64,000 nt of DNA from assembly GCF_023898315.1 (NCBI RefSeq), contig NC_064614.1, positions 705,298,720 to 705,362,719 of the forward strand, read 5' to 3'. Made by a program: the position numbers and the translations under genes. Numbering within the stretch: position 1 is the stretch's first letter; the number at the start of each line of letters is the position of its first letter. Shown here piece by piece: positions 13,093-24,300 of the stretch. Source of the stretch: Schistocerca nitens (taxonomy: Eukaryota > Arthropoda > Insecta > Orthoptera > Acrididae). Below the pieces are notes generated by a model. The model saw nothing but the letters and a program-made list of their open reading frames with translations, was not told the DNA's origin and searched no databases.

Positions 13093-13500
13093 TTACTTCT
13101 TAGTGCCTTCCATACTTTATTTCTGAATACAGTGTCATATAATTTCTTCAAATACAAGAAGACCGTAAGCATACCTTTCCCATACTCATGGTGGTGTTAC
13201 TGCAGTTGTCTCACAGTATATATCAGATTTACTGTGAATGTTCCTTGCCTGATGCCATACTGTTCTTCTTTCAGCTGCTTTTCCACTGTTCTCCAGATTC
13301 ATCTCTCAGATTTTTGCACAGTAACACATAGGGTAACACTCGTTTCAATTTCCTATCATGAATGTAAGTACAATTATTGCCCTCTTCTAGTCTTCTGGAG
13401 CCATCATTTCCTTTCATATGGCTCTCTCAACTTTATGCAATCATTGCGCAACCACCTCTTATGCTGCTCTCATAATTTCCACATTTAGTTCACACAACAC
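12150..13500 (-). pseudogene. second old reverse-transcriptase relic
   Basis: On the minus strand the phrase LYLKKLYDTVFRNKVWKAL (about 13160-13100) matches RT motif A of non-LTR elements. It is preceded by sequence like YGIRxGxSTVNLIYTVRQLQ (about 13260-13190). Downstream, SIKFNGKKCEVLLTEHKRM (about 12850-12790) matches the post-catalytic segment. The YADD-type catalytic block expected near 12920 is destroyed. The end resembles a basic C-terminal tail (about 12330-12250). Multiple frameshifts are present. A (CT)n run at 13067-13092 interrupts it. The hydrophobic plus-strand ORFs at 12052-12444, 12456-12776 and 13057-13488 are antisense shadows. Confidence 0.65.
13067..13092. repeat. (CT)n microsatellite
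   Basis: Uninterrupted CT dinucleotide run inside the RT relic. Confidence 0.95.
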
Positions 13501-14469
13501 AGGAGCCCTTCCAAAGTAGCATATTATATTATCTATTATTTATAGAATATGATGTACAGAATACTATATTATCAAATGTAATTCTGGAATCTGATTTACA
13601 GTAAGCAATGGGTATAAACTTCACGACCCATGAATTAAGCATTCAGTTATCATCTGATTGGGAAACAATTAAATATGGTGTCTCCAAGTTTCAGTCATGT
13701 GGCTATGGTGTTTTCTTGTGGACATTACTGATCTTCCATCAGTTTGTTTTATTCAAATACTTTGACAATAAATACTAGCTTGGAGAGCATACTACCAAGC
13801 TGCTACAAAGCTTAAACAAATAACTATTTGGAATCCAAACTTGTCAGAAGAGGAAACATAAGAAGATGGAATTCTTTAAACATTTTTGTTTCATTATATC
13901 ATACAGTATCATATTTTGGGACAACTCCCCAAGGGAAGCTAAAATTTTCCATGTCTTAAAGTGTTCAACTAAAATTTCTTTTATCGTGAATATGACAATG
14001 AAATTACATCATATATACATTTGCTCAAAGAACAAGGTAAATTAACTACTACTTTTCAGTTCACATGATCCCTACTGAGAACAGTTGAAAGTACTACATC
14101 CATTTTTCAAACTACATCTCAGTTCCCAAGACCAATACCAAGAATAAGAACAATCTGCATAAAGATTTGAAGGCACTTACAATAGCTCAAAAAAAGGCAC
14201 CCATTATTCATGAATAAAAAATTTCAATAATGTGCTAAAACATTTTGCTATTATTAAAGTAAAGACAATTGGTTTCTGGGACATATGGACTGCAACACAA
14301 ACAGAAATGTCTGGCCACCTTCACCCAAATCTTTTTTTCAGCACACCATATATTAAGTTGATGACTAAGGTCATAGTGTCTTTGCTTTGCATGTTGGTAT
14401 TCTGGTTGCTATGGTTTATTTATCAATTGCCTTTTTTATTTGTAGTTCACTGTTGTTAAGAGTTTTATA
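13501..14469. other. intron sequence, nothing assignable
   Basis: AT-rich. The right end probably contains the 5' untranslated region and terminal repeat of the mariner that follows, but no clear inverted repeat was recognised. Confidence 0.35.
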
Positions 14470-15525
14470 TTGTCATTTGGAAATAGTGAGTGGAGCTGTG
14501 GATGCTACAAAATGGAGTGCCAAGTACATAAATCAGAACATTTCCAACATATTCTTCTGTTTGAGTCCAACAATCAGGTAACAGCTGCTGAGGTAGTCAG
14601 AAACATTTGTGCCTTGTATAGGGATAATACCACTAGCATGGCAAGAAAATGGATTTCTCATTTTAACAAAAATTGTTTTGACATTAGTAACTCTCCACAT
14701 TCAGGAGGAACTGTGGGGTTTGATGATGATCGTTTAAACACGTTAATCCACAATGATTCATGTCAGTGTACTCGAGAACTGGCAAATGTGATGAACTGCG
14801 ATCATGCCATCATTGTGCGACATTTGCATGCAATGGGGAAGGTTCAAAGAACAGGTGTATGTGTACCGCATGCTCTAAGACAAAATCACAAAAATATGAC
14901 CATATCTGCATCTTTGCTTGTTCATCAACAAATGGTCCATGAACAACATCTACTGCTGATGAAAAATGGTGTCTTTATGCTAACATAAGGAAAAGAAAGT
15001 AATGGTTCAGCCCAAACAAAGCAGCAACCCCATACAAAGACGTGCGTGCATCCACAAAAGATAATTTTATGCATCTGGTGGAACAATGACGATGTAGTGT
15101 ACTATGAATTGCTTTCCAGTGTGACCACCACTTCTTACGTTTATTGTTGACAACTGAGATGTCTTGCAGATTCAGTCCAAGAACAACAACCACGAAGAAT
15201 GCATGAAATTATGCTATTCTGCAGTAACACCTGCCAACATTCTGCTAGATTGACAAAAAGATGCTATACAGGAGTCGGGTTGGTAAGTCATTCCATGTCT
15301 ACCTTATTCCCTTAATCTTACACCCTCAGATTTTCACCTTTTCTATTTTTTATCGAATAATCTTCAGCCAACTTCCTTTCTGGATGAAAACATGCTCCGA
15401 TGATTGTTCGACGAGTTCTGTGTGTCAAAACCACGTCATTTCTACAGTCGCGGAATCAAAAAGTTGCAACAGCATTGGTAGAATATTGCTAAGTGAAAAA
15501 GATTATATTATTCATGAGTAAAGCC
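14470..15525 (+). pseudogene. mariner transposase relic, near full length
   Basis: The plus frame 14470-14988 contains the N-terminal region (QHILLFESNNQVTAAEVVRN) and the second HTH (STRELA-like TRELANVMNCDHAIIVRHLH, then GKVQRTGVCVPHAL). After a frameshift near 14950 the text continues DEKWCLYANIRKRK, the block with the first catalytic Asp, then a stop. A degraded HDNARPH-like segment follows at about 15215-15260. PYSLNLTPSDFHLF, equivalent to PYSPDLAPSDYHLF with the third catalytic Asp, is at about 15303-15345. The C-terminal part ends near 15520. It has frameshifts and several stops. It differs from the other four mariners in the window and belongs to another subfamily. Confidence 0.8.
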
Positions 15526-16039
15526 TCGCACGTGTATCAGTTGTGTCCACACAACATGTGGAAAAATGCTATGAACTTATGCACCAGCCTAACATATTCT
15601 CTTGTAAGCAAGGAAGTTGTATGAACTACAACAGACTCTAAACGAACAAAAAATATAGATACTGCAATTCCAAAAACCAAGACTGACTTACGAAGAGGCA
15701 ATGGACTTTGGGAACTACAGGCATTTTTTTAGAAATAAAACAGTCAAACAAGTCCCAAAAAACACACTTCTTTTGCAGTCAAGAAAGAGATACTAACCTC
15801 CATTTAACGTACGTAAACTGTGTAAACAACCCGGAATTGTGAAAATAAAGCATACAGACTAAGCAAAGCACACATCACTGGAAACACTAGAAGAAATAAC
15901 ATTTCAAATTACACAAGCTCATGTCAAAATACTATGCACAGATAAGCAAAGAAAGACAGCACAGAAAAAGTCGGAAAATTCCCAGGACATAAAATCAACC
16001 AATCAAAAAACAGATGAAGATTACTTGAATACAGGAAAT
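15526..16039. other. unassigned sequence at the 3' end of the Penelope-like element
   Basis: AT-rich sequence between the mariner relic and the terminal part of the Penelope-like element. No motif seen. Confidence 0.35.
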
Positions 16040-16978
16040 TAAGAAGACACTTACATAAGGCTTTCGCACACAGCCTTCATCAGCAAAAGAGAAACACACC
16101 ATTCAAAGACAAAAATAAGGACACAGGTCATGCACAACTCCAGCACCTTGGGCAGGAATGCAACTAACACGTGGGATGCATGTAGCAATCTGGAGGGGAT
16201 GGGGAAGGGGAAGGGGTGGTAGTGTACAGATGGGGAGAGAGAGAAACACTGTCTGGTGGACTGGTTGGGGACTACAATGCCAACATGTGCAGTGTCAGGA
16301 AATTGTGCAGCAGGGAGGTGGGGAAAAAAGGAATGAAGAAGGAGAGGAGCGGGCAAAGATGGGCGGGTTCTTTGGCAGAGGGATGCAAACAAAGAGTGTT
16401 GGAGACTAGAATGGGGAGGAGATGATATGACAGACTGGATGGATAGAAACTGTTGGGTGAAGGGTGTGCGGACAGTATGTTACCGTAGGTTCGAGGCGGA
16501 ATAATTACAGGAGTGGAGAATTTATTTTAAGGATAACATCCATCTGTGCAGTTCAGAACAGCTTGTGGTGGATGGGAGGATCTGGGTGTCTTGGTTAATG
16601 AAGAAGCCGTTGAAATCAATATGTTCAGCTGCATGTTGTGCGACAAGGTGGTCCACTTTGCTCTTGGCCATACGTTGGCCTTGGCCATTCATCCTGGTGG
16701 AGGGCTGGTTGGTAGTGATACCATTATAAAAAGCTATGCAATGATTGCAGCAGAGCAGGTAAATGACATGGCTGCATTCACAGGTGGCCCGACCCCCGAT
16801 GCGTTAGGAGAAACCTGTGACAGGACTGGAATAGGAAGTGCTGGGTGGGTATATTGGGCAGGTCTTGCACCTGGGTCTTACACAGGGATATGATCCTTGT
16901 GGCAAGGAGATAGGGCTGGGCGTAACATTCTGGTAAGGCAGAGGCAATATACGCCTCAGGGTTACATGCAATCACCTA
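16040..16978 (-). pseudogene. Penelope-like element: GIY-YIG endonuclease region and 3' end
   Basis: Minus-strand translation gives CVRPRCKTCPIYPP at about 16885-16845, matching the CxxPRCxxC signature at the start of the GIY-YIG domain of Penelope-like retroelements. It is followed by CECSHVIYLLC, a broken GIY block, and RMNGQGQRMAKSKV at about 16700-16660, which fits the RMNxH segment. Further left, 16040-16250 is a non-coding end that recurs at 25865-26056 (shared phrases ACACTTACATAAG and CACAGCCTTCATCAGCAAA). In these elements the GIY-YIG domain makes the nick that primes reverse transcription. There are stops in the GIY-YIG part. It is the distal piece of the element whose RT lies at 19532-21190. 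Confidence 0.75.
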
Positions 16979-18124
16979 TTAAGGGCTTGTGGTCTCTAGG
17001 TAAATTGGTTCGGAGGCTCCAGTGAGGTCTAGGTCCTCGGTGGGCACTAAGATCTCCAACTCATCCTCAGAATGGCAACTTGCAGGAAATGGTAGTGTGG
17101 TGGCCACTGGGGCTCTTTCTTCTTTACAGTTTTCTTCTTCCTGTCCTCTCACTTCTCTTTTGGTTTCTCTCTGGCTGTGGGCAATTCGAGTTTTCTCAGG
17201 AACTTACGATTATCATGAAGCCACTGGCTGGTGATCCGGCTTCACAGCAGAAGAACCCTTGGAAGGTAGTGTCCGAGGGACCCCTTCCTTGTGAGAGGAG
17301 CTACAGGAGGCCGTTGCTTCTCTGGCCACAGAGTGTCTGGCAGCCCTGGGGGCTCATTTTAAGAAGCATAGCTAATAGGGATGCTATTTTCATAAAGGAA
17401 AATGTCATCGTAGCCATAGCATATGAGGATGTCAAGTGTACAGGGTTAAGACAGTCGTATTTCTTTTCTGCCTCTGTGAATGTCAGCCTATCCAGGGTCT
17501 TATATTCTATTATCTTCCTCTCTTTCTGATAAATGGTGCAGTCCGGCGAACAGGGAAAATGGTGCTCTCTGCAGATGACACAAATGGGAGGGGCACAAGG
17601 AATGTTTGTGTGTGAGACAGACATTAGCATTCCAGATGTATGGGGGCTGGTGTTATATTGAATCGACATGTGCCCAAATTTCCAGCATTTGAAGCACTGC
17701 ATAGGGGAGGAACATAGGGTTTAACATCACACCATTAGACCATCACCTTGACCTTTTCAGGCAACGAATCATCCTTAAAGGCCAAGATAAGAGCATGGGT
17801 AGCAATCCTGTGGTCTTAAGATCTCCTAAACACACACGCCTGATGAAGTGAACACCTTGTCGCTGTAGGTTGGCATGCAATTCGTCATCGGACTGCAAGG
17901 GGAGATCTTCTATGGAACATAAACCCTTGGACCACGTTTATACTTGTATAGGGGGTGATGGAGACCAGGACATCACCCAGCTTAGCACAGGTGAGCAATG
18001 CACGCGACTGGGCAGGGGATGCTGTTTTTATCAGGACTGACGCATTCTGCAGTTTGGATATTCCCACTTCTTCCCCAAACTTGTCCTCTAAGTTCTCAAT
18101 GAAAAACAGAGGCTTTGTCATCAT
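16979..18124 (-). pseudogene. Jockey-type LINE ORF1 (Gag-like) relic
   Basis: The Gag-like protein of Jockey-clade LINEs binds the element RNA. From ATG at 18124 the frame gives an RRM-like region with phrases FIENLEDKFGEEVGISKL and SVLIKTASPAQSRALL. It then continues through a shift near 17800 to the zinc knuckles: CFKCWKFGH at about 17695-17670, whose fourth ligand appears as Tyr instead of Cys, and CVICREHHFPCSPDC at about 17590-17545. A charged C-terminal tail ends ASEPIYLETTSP-stop at 16979-16981. No ORF2 follows; Penelope-like sequence resumes at once. About 380 codons is normal for such ORF1s. At least one frameshift makes it non-functional. Its 5' region is the left arm of the inverted repeat at 18186-18605. 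Confidence 0.75.
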
Positions 18125-18185
18125 AAAGGATTCCTCATCTTACCTTGCACAAACTAAGTATTTACGAGAGTATGCCTCTCCTATG

Positions 18186-18605
18186 TTCCTTTCATTGTGT
18201 AGCCAGGGAAGGGAACAATTTGTGGTCATACCTCTCGGCATTATATTGCACCTTACCTCTCTTGGAGTTTGCTGGAGCCGTTCGACCACCAGCATTGGAC
18301 AACTTTATACGTTTCATTGCAGATCATCTGTCCTGATGCTACCCACTCCAATCTGGAGCCCATGGGCACCACCTAGTCAGAGCAAAGGCCACATAGTGCG
18401 ATGGCCATTGCTGGGAATCCTGATACACCCAGAAGATGGGCATTTACTCCTAGGCATACGTGTGGAGTTTGTAGTTCAGGCATCAGTAGTGTGATCCCAG
18501 TGTTGTCAGGGGACTACAACCAAGAGGGCACACGATTGATGACACCCCCCCCCCCCCCCCCCCCCCCGACACATTGGCTACCGCACTGGATATTGGGCAC
18601 AAAAA
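18186..18605 (-). repeat. left arm of a ~420-bp inverted repeat (Jockey-type 5' region)
   Basis: This segment is nearly the reverse complement of 19103-19531. It lies directly upstream, in minus orientation, of the Gag-like ORF1, so it is most likely the 5' UTR of that LINE. It includes a C23 homopolymer (18545-18567, poly-G on the sense strand). Homology to the other arm stops at 18186 on one side and near the T-rich GTGCCCAATATCC start at about 18605 on the other. Confidence 0.85.
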
Positions 18606-19102
18606 GATACATTATTATCGTGGGTGCAGGAGATGACAGTGCACAATGGATGTAAAGTATGCACCCCGTAAGACTTCCTTGCTCAAAAAGGTGGATGATG
18701 GACGCAATTACATTTCCATTAAAATAGTAGGTACACAAGCTCTCAGGGTATGATGGATACAAGCTGCAACACGTAAGGCGTCCTTCCCCAAATGGCCCAC
18801 ACTTCTGTAGAATTTGTAAAGTGGAGGTCAAACCCAAAAAGGGGATCACAACTCATTAGTCCAAAAGATAGGATACTCCTTTTAGTTATCTCTTACCACA
18901 GGCAAGAATACTGCAGGTCAACTCTGGCCCCAAAGATGCTGAGGAACATCATGATAGGTAATCAAAGTCTTGATGAAGGATGTAGTTCAGTTGTTCCAGC
19001 CTGGGGTGGTACTGGGTGATAAAGGGGACACTTCTTTGTAGCTGTTTCTTGGGGATGGTGGGAGCATTGGAGGTGTGAGACCGAAATGGCATGAGACATC
19101 TG
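18606..19102 (-). other. spacer between inverted arms; contains Penelope-like linker sequence
   Basis: Minus-strand translation of about 19090-18960 reads TIPKKQLQRSVPFITQYHPR, then LEQLNYILHQDFDYL. This resembles the region between the RT and GIY-YIG domains of Penelope-like elements (VPFxTxYxPxLxxLxxIL). So the two Jockey-type 5' regions flank a piece of the same Penelope-like element. The rest of the spacer (about 18610-18950) was not identified. Confidence 0.55.
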
Positions 19103-19531
19103 TTTTTTGTGCCCAATATCCAGCGCGGTAGCCAATCTGTCATGGCGGGGGGGGGGGGGGGGGGGGGGGTCATCAATCGTGTGCCCTCTTGGTTGTAGTC
19201 CCCTGACAACACAGGGATCACACTACTGATGCCTGAACTACAAACTCCACACGTATGCCTAGGAGTAAATGCCCATCTTCTGGGTGTATCAGGATTCCCA
19301 GCAATGGCCATTGCACTATGTGGCCTATGCTCTGACTAGGTGGTGCCCATGGGAAGAGCTCCAGATTGGAGTGGGTAGCATCAGGACAGATGATCTGCAA
19401 TGAAATGTATAAAGTTGTCCGATGCTGGTGGTCGAACGGCTCCAGCAAACTCTAAGAGAGGTAAAGTGCAATATAATGCCGAGAGGTATGACCACAAACT
19501 GTTCCCTTCCCTGGCTACACAATGAAAGGAA
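19103..19531 (+). repeat. right arm of the inverted repeat (second Jockey-type 5' region)
   Basis: Plus-oriented copy of the 5' region at 18186-18605, with a few substitutions, small indels and a G23 homopolymer at 19147-19169. It begins near TTTTTTGTGCCCAATATCC and stops at 19531, where Penelope-like sequence begins. No ORF1 follows it. The pairs of open frames found in both arms are mirror images of the same DNA, not separate genes. Confidence 0.85.
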
Positions 19532-21190
19532 GGTCTGGGGGATAGTGCCTGTCTGTGAAGGCCTTGGTGTGACCCTCAGCATGCTTAGCAAGGGAGTTCT
19601 TGTCACATACAACATTCATGGGAGGCCAGGCTGCATGGGAGGGATTTTTTGGTATGAAAGAGATGACAGATGTCAAAATGCAGGAACTGTTGGGGGTTGG
19701 TGGGTTTAGTGTGGACAAAGGCACGGATGGAACCATTACGGAGGAGGAGAACAACTTCTAGGAAGGTGGCTCACTGTGTTGAGGAAGATCACACAAAGCA
19801 GATGGGAGAGAAATATTGCGGTTGTGAAGGATTGGAGATAGGGTGTCTTGGCCTTGAGTCCAGATCATGGAAGGTATTATCAATGAATCTGAACCAGACT
19901 AGGGGTTTGACCTTTTGGGAGGCTAGGAACGTTCCTGTAGATAGTCCATAAAAAGACTGGCATAGGAGGTGCCTGGCAAGTGCCCATGGCTGTGCCGCTG
20001 ATTTCTTTGTATACCTTTCTCTTCAAAGGAGAAGTAGTTGTGGGATATGATAAAGGTAGTAAGGTGTATGAGGAATGGAGTAGTTTGTTTGGAGTCTGAA
20101 GGACATTGGGAAAGGTAGTGTTGAACAGCAGTAAGACCATTGGCATGAGGGATGTTGATGTATAGGGATGTGGCGTCAACAGTGACAAGTACAGATTCAG
20201 GAAGTGAAGGGGTGGGGATGGTGGAGAGTCAGTGAAGGAAGTCGTTGGTTTCTTTCATGTTGGAGAGTAGATTACAGGCAACTGGTTGGAGGCACTGGTT
20301 AATGAGGTCCGAAATTCTTTCCGTGGGGCACAACAACCAGCCACAATGGGCTATGCAAGACTGTTGGGTTTGTGGATTTTTGGGAGCATGTAGAAGGTGG
20401 GTGTGTCATAGTAGTGAGGAGGGAAATGGATTCAGGGGGGGGGGGGGATATTCTGGGAAGGACCTAAGACCTTAAGCGGGGATAGGAGTTTTTGTTGGAC
20501 TTCTGGGATGGGATCACTCTGACAAGGTGGAAGTGTCACACAATCAACTGAGGGTTTTGGTGGAAAAGTCAACAACAGTATTATGCAAACGTTTTGGCTC
20601 TGGATTTGGTTGAGAGTTGGTAGGGAGTCTTGGGGAACGTGGGAACTTAAAAAGGTCAGCTATGCAGGGTGTAGATACTGTGAGGCATGGATGTGCTGGA
20701 ATGCTATGGGTAGGATAGGGGCTGGATAGTGCTGCCCCTAAGTAGCAGAAGGATTTCAGTAAGTTGGATAACTTACGGAGGTGGTGTCTGGAATGCTCCT
20801 CCTGGTGCCGGATAGTAAGGGATTCAATTACAAAGACGTGATGTATGGAGTGAGGATTGCACAGGAGTATCTTGTGGAGGTAGGGGAGGTGGTTCTGGGA
20901 TGCCTGTGGCATGGACATATGTTTTTGCAGTACCAGGTTTGCGATAGCCAGGGATTGACGGAATTGGAAAAGGTGTACGTCACTGTGAAAGGAGGAGTGA
21001 TATCCAGAGAAAGGAATCTTTTTGGTTAGGCTATTTGGGGGGATTTCATGGTTTAGGCAGCATCTGAAAAGCAGGATGTGAGAATGGGTGTTAGCCAGGG
21101 AAAGGTAAACTTTTCTGGACTGGTACAGAAAGATGGAGCAGAGGTCCATTGTGACAGGAATGGTGTAAAGGAAACAGGAATGACGCATAA
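19532..21190 (-). pseudogene. Penelope-like element: N-terminal part and reverse transcriptase
   Basis: Ordered Penelope-like RT motifs occur on the minus strand. The phrase NTVVDFSTKTLS (about 20570) fits the NLSxxxLT segment before the RT. A degraded PKIHKP-like block lies near 20390. VTVDATSLYINIPHANGL (about 20195-20140) fits the TSLYTNIPH motif. KEISGTAMGTCQAPPM (about 20005-19960) fits the SGTAMGTxxAP motif. WFRFIDNTFHDLD (about 19898-19860) is the catalytic block, with the second Asp of the usual IDD replaced by Asn. HTKPTNPQQFLHFD (about 19720-19675) fits the segment after it. The element continues at 18606-19102 and 16040-16978. Frameshifts, stops and the D-to-N change mean it is dead. 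These single-ORF retroelements combine RT with GIY-YIG endonuclease. Confidence 0.75.
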
Positions 21191-21234
21191 ATGGGGCAAA
21201 TAGGTGTTGATGGTTGTGAGAGGAGCTAAGTAAG

Positions 21235-21388
21235 TTTTAAAAAGTGTGAAAAATATTCAAATACACACAGAAACATGCACAGATATGTAACAATATGCGC
21301 AGATATGTGAAAATAGGTACAAATACACAAAACATGCAACAATGCATGAAACCATATAAAAATATGCACAAATATATTAAAACATACA
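21235..21388. repeat. degenerate tandem repeat of an ATATGCACA-like unit
   Basis: Imperfect short units such as ATATGCACAGATATGTAA and ATATGCACAAATATATTA follow one another up to the left end of the CAGGG element. It is a low-complexity tract and no function is visible. Confidence 0.6.
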
Positions 21389-24300
21389 CAGGGTGTATAC
21401 ATGGACAAGGAAAAAAAAATTCCTGGATTTCCCAGTTAAAAATACACTTTCTCCTGGGTGTAAACATACTTTTTCCCTGTTAACTGACAGCACATTATAT
21501 CTCGGACCTATATTACTTATAAGTTCTTTGAATGATTATGGTTTTATACACGGGAGTACAATTTCCCGGCACTTTAGAAAACTAAACACAGGGAAAAAAA
21601 AACGCGTTTTGGAAAGATCTTTGATGTGCAGCAACATGTACGCTGCATATTTTTGTATTACAAAAGTATAAATTCGAATTCCACCAAACACTGCATGTTA
21701 CTTTCCGAAGCATTGAAATTGAGATTGCGATGCACTTTTGTAAGCCAGTCATAGCTTATGACACGTGATCTCGCAGCCGATGACAGCGAATATTAAGAGC
21801 TTAGGACACGTGATGTAGTCAGCCAATAGCAACATCACTATTAAGTAGCGCGAACACACAAACAGAAAAAGTTAATGGTTTAAATTAATATACATAGTGT
21901 TGCTACACGAAACACAAAGCTTTCACATACAACGTTGGTCTTTTATGCGCGTATAAGCTTTCACACAAAAAGCTGGCCTTTTATGCGCGTATTACAATTT
22001 AAGTTATATCACATAAATGTGCCAGTAAAATTTTTCATAACGACAGAAATGTTAGATCTTCTGGCCTCAAAATTAATCTAAATGGCTTGTCATCAAAGAG
22101 TTGATTTTTAAATGAGAGTCAAACGCTCTGTGATTTAAGAAATTTATCATACATTATCGCACATAGCTCCATTGTAACTGCCAGAATAGTACTTTGATGG
22201 TAACGCTTTTCAAACCAACATTTGGAGTATTTTCCCATGATCTGTTAAAAATAGGTTCATTTCTGCAGTTGCCAGAGAGCGCCAGATGACAGGCGTCTCC
22301 ACGCTTGTGCAGTTACGATGTCGTAGGAAGCCCGTATGTTCGTACGAGTAAAACATTAAAAGATCGTACATTATGTCATAAAACAAGACATCATAGGATA
22401 CTCCAAGAGCATCATAATTTTGTGACCCATACTAAAATGTGCACATTTAAAGTGCACATCGTATGTCCAGATTCCCAGTTAATTAGGCCACGACCTGATA
22501 TTAAGCTTTTCAATGTGGTTTTCGGGACGTACATTTTCTTAGAGTACCAGTACTGGGTTATCTCACGTTTGGTTCTTATTATGGCATTATGCCATACATG
22601 CTAGAAGTTGAAAACATGCACTTGAAATGCAGTGAACAGTGTGCGGAATTAAACACTTCATTTCATTTATATTGTCTGCCTCAGCAGTAAAGATTAATAA
22701 AAGAAAATTTCTTTAGCAAACCGACAAAAATGACTTCATTGTTCTGCGAGGCAATTAGTGCTTGACTGTCAGAAAGGTGGAAATAAAATAAAATCTGCAA
22801 CTAATAACATATTTTAGCCTTGCATAATTATGTGAATGTATTTTAACTCACTTGATAGTTCCCGGCCACAGAAATCTGTTTTGTTTTCATTTGACATGAG
22901 AGCAGTAAACGAAGAGGAAGCAGAAAAATCACTAAATGTAAACACGGGTCACATGGAGACAACCCACTTCCCCACTGTACCTCGGACTGCTTTGCGCATC
23001 AGCCGCGGATCTACGATATTTCCGAACCGGGGTAATACCCCACCCCTCCCTCGAGTGTTTGAGATAGGACGTCAAAATTTTTTAAAAAATCAAATTTTCA
23101 AAAATATGTTCATTTTGTATTGCACATCTTTCTGAAGAGTCTCATGCATAAAACATATGTGTTCGACGAAATGTAAGACATGTTATTTGGTCAAAAGTGT
23201 GCCAAAGGGCAGTGCCTCGCCTCCTCACACAGCATTCTTCTATCGGACATCACTGTACTTCACTCTGTGGAATTGGAATGTGTATATTTTGTAATGGATG
23301 CCATCAAACCATATTCAGGACAGTGGAAATTAAAATGTCCTGTGGTGCCTCTCCTGCTTACAATCGGCCGATTTGACATCTTTTTTTTTTTTTTAAATAA
23401 GAACTCTTCAGAAAATTTGCACTCATTATTCCCTATCAGCTAACAACTTGCTGTTTTGTGTGACATAAAATTAAATCTGGGATACATAAACCCAGTAAAG
23501 ACATGAGACAAGCAAGGCAATACACACTTCTTCAATCCTTAGCTCCTAGAATTTTTTTTCTCGCTAATCTTGCTACAGTTTTACATGGCGTGCTTTCCTT
23601 TCTGCGAAAGAATCTATTATCTCATCGAAGTTCGTCAAACGTTTTGCTACATGAAAAGTCGAAATGTCGTTGTCTAATACTGAAAAAGCTGTTAATGCAA
23701 ATAGGACCCAAGACTGGTGTGGTTTCCCAATCTGATTACGTCTATTTTGTCTCTGTCTGCTAGATGAAACAAAATAGACCTTTCTAATACTGCAACAATT
23801 GTAATACAAATGTAATAAACGAGACTGTTTTGGCACAAACGGTCCTTTTTCTAACGACAGAATATAATTCACTAAGTACTAATATCAAATGCCTATTAGG
23901 CCTACTACAAGCAGAAAGCTTTACGTTAGGAAATAGTTTCACGCTTCATTCATACGCTCCAGTTTCTCAAGTATGAGATCGAAAAGCAGTAGTACGAAAT
24001 TTTTATACAAACTTGGAATCATCATATTGTTCCATAATTTGTGTGATGTCCCCATTTCTTCTCCTTCCTTGCTCTAACAAAAAGTCTTGTTATCACTAAA
24101 TCTGTAACTATTCCTGCCAAAGTCAAAGCTTATTCGCAGGTTAACTCCACTAACTCTTCCAGAATCACTGTTTTAGTTATCCTGCATTGCTACAAGTTCG
24201 TACAACGCGTTTTTCGTGTTTCTTCCAGAATAGAACTTAAAGCGGATGCTAGCCGGGTACTGTACAACTGGCCCTTACCAGTATAGCGATCTGGCCAAAA

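Noticed and set aside
12052..13488. Plus-strand hydrophobic ORFs of 106-143 codons that look like membrane proteins
   Set aside because: They are antisense to a degraded reverse transcriptase with YDTV and KKCEV motifs on the minus strand; the hydrophobicity comes from T-rich antisense sequence.
17955..19615. Similar ~180- and ~96-codon open frames on opposite strands, looking like a duplicated gene pair
   Set aside because: They are the same DNA seen in the two arms of the inverted repeat, lie antisense to or within a LINE 5' region, and show no protein family.
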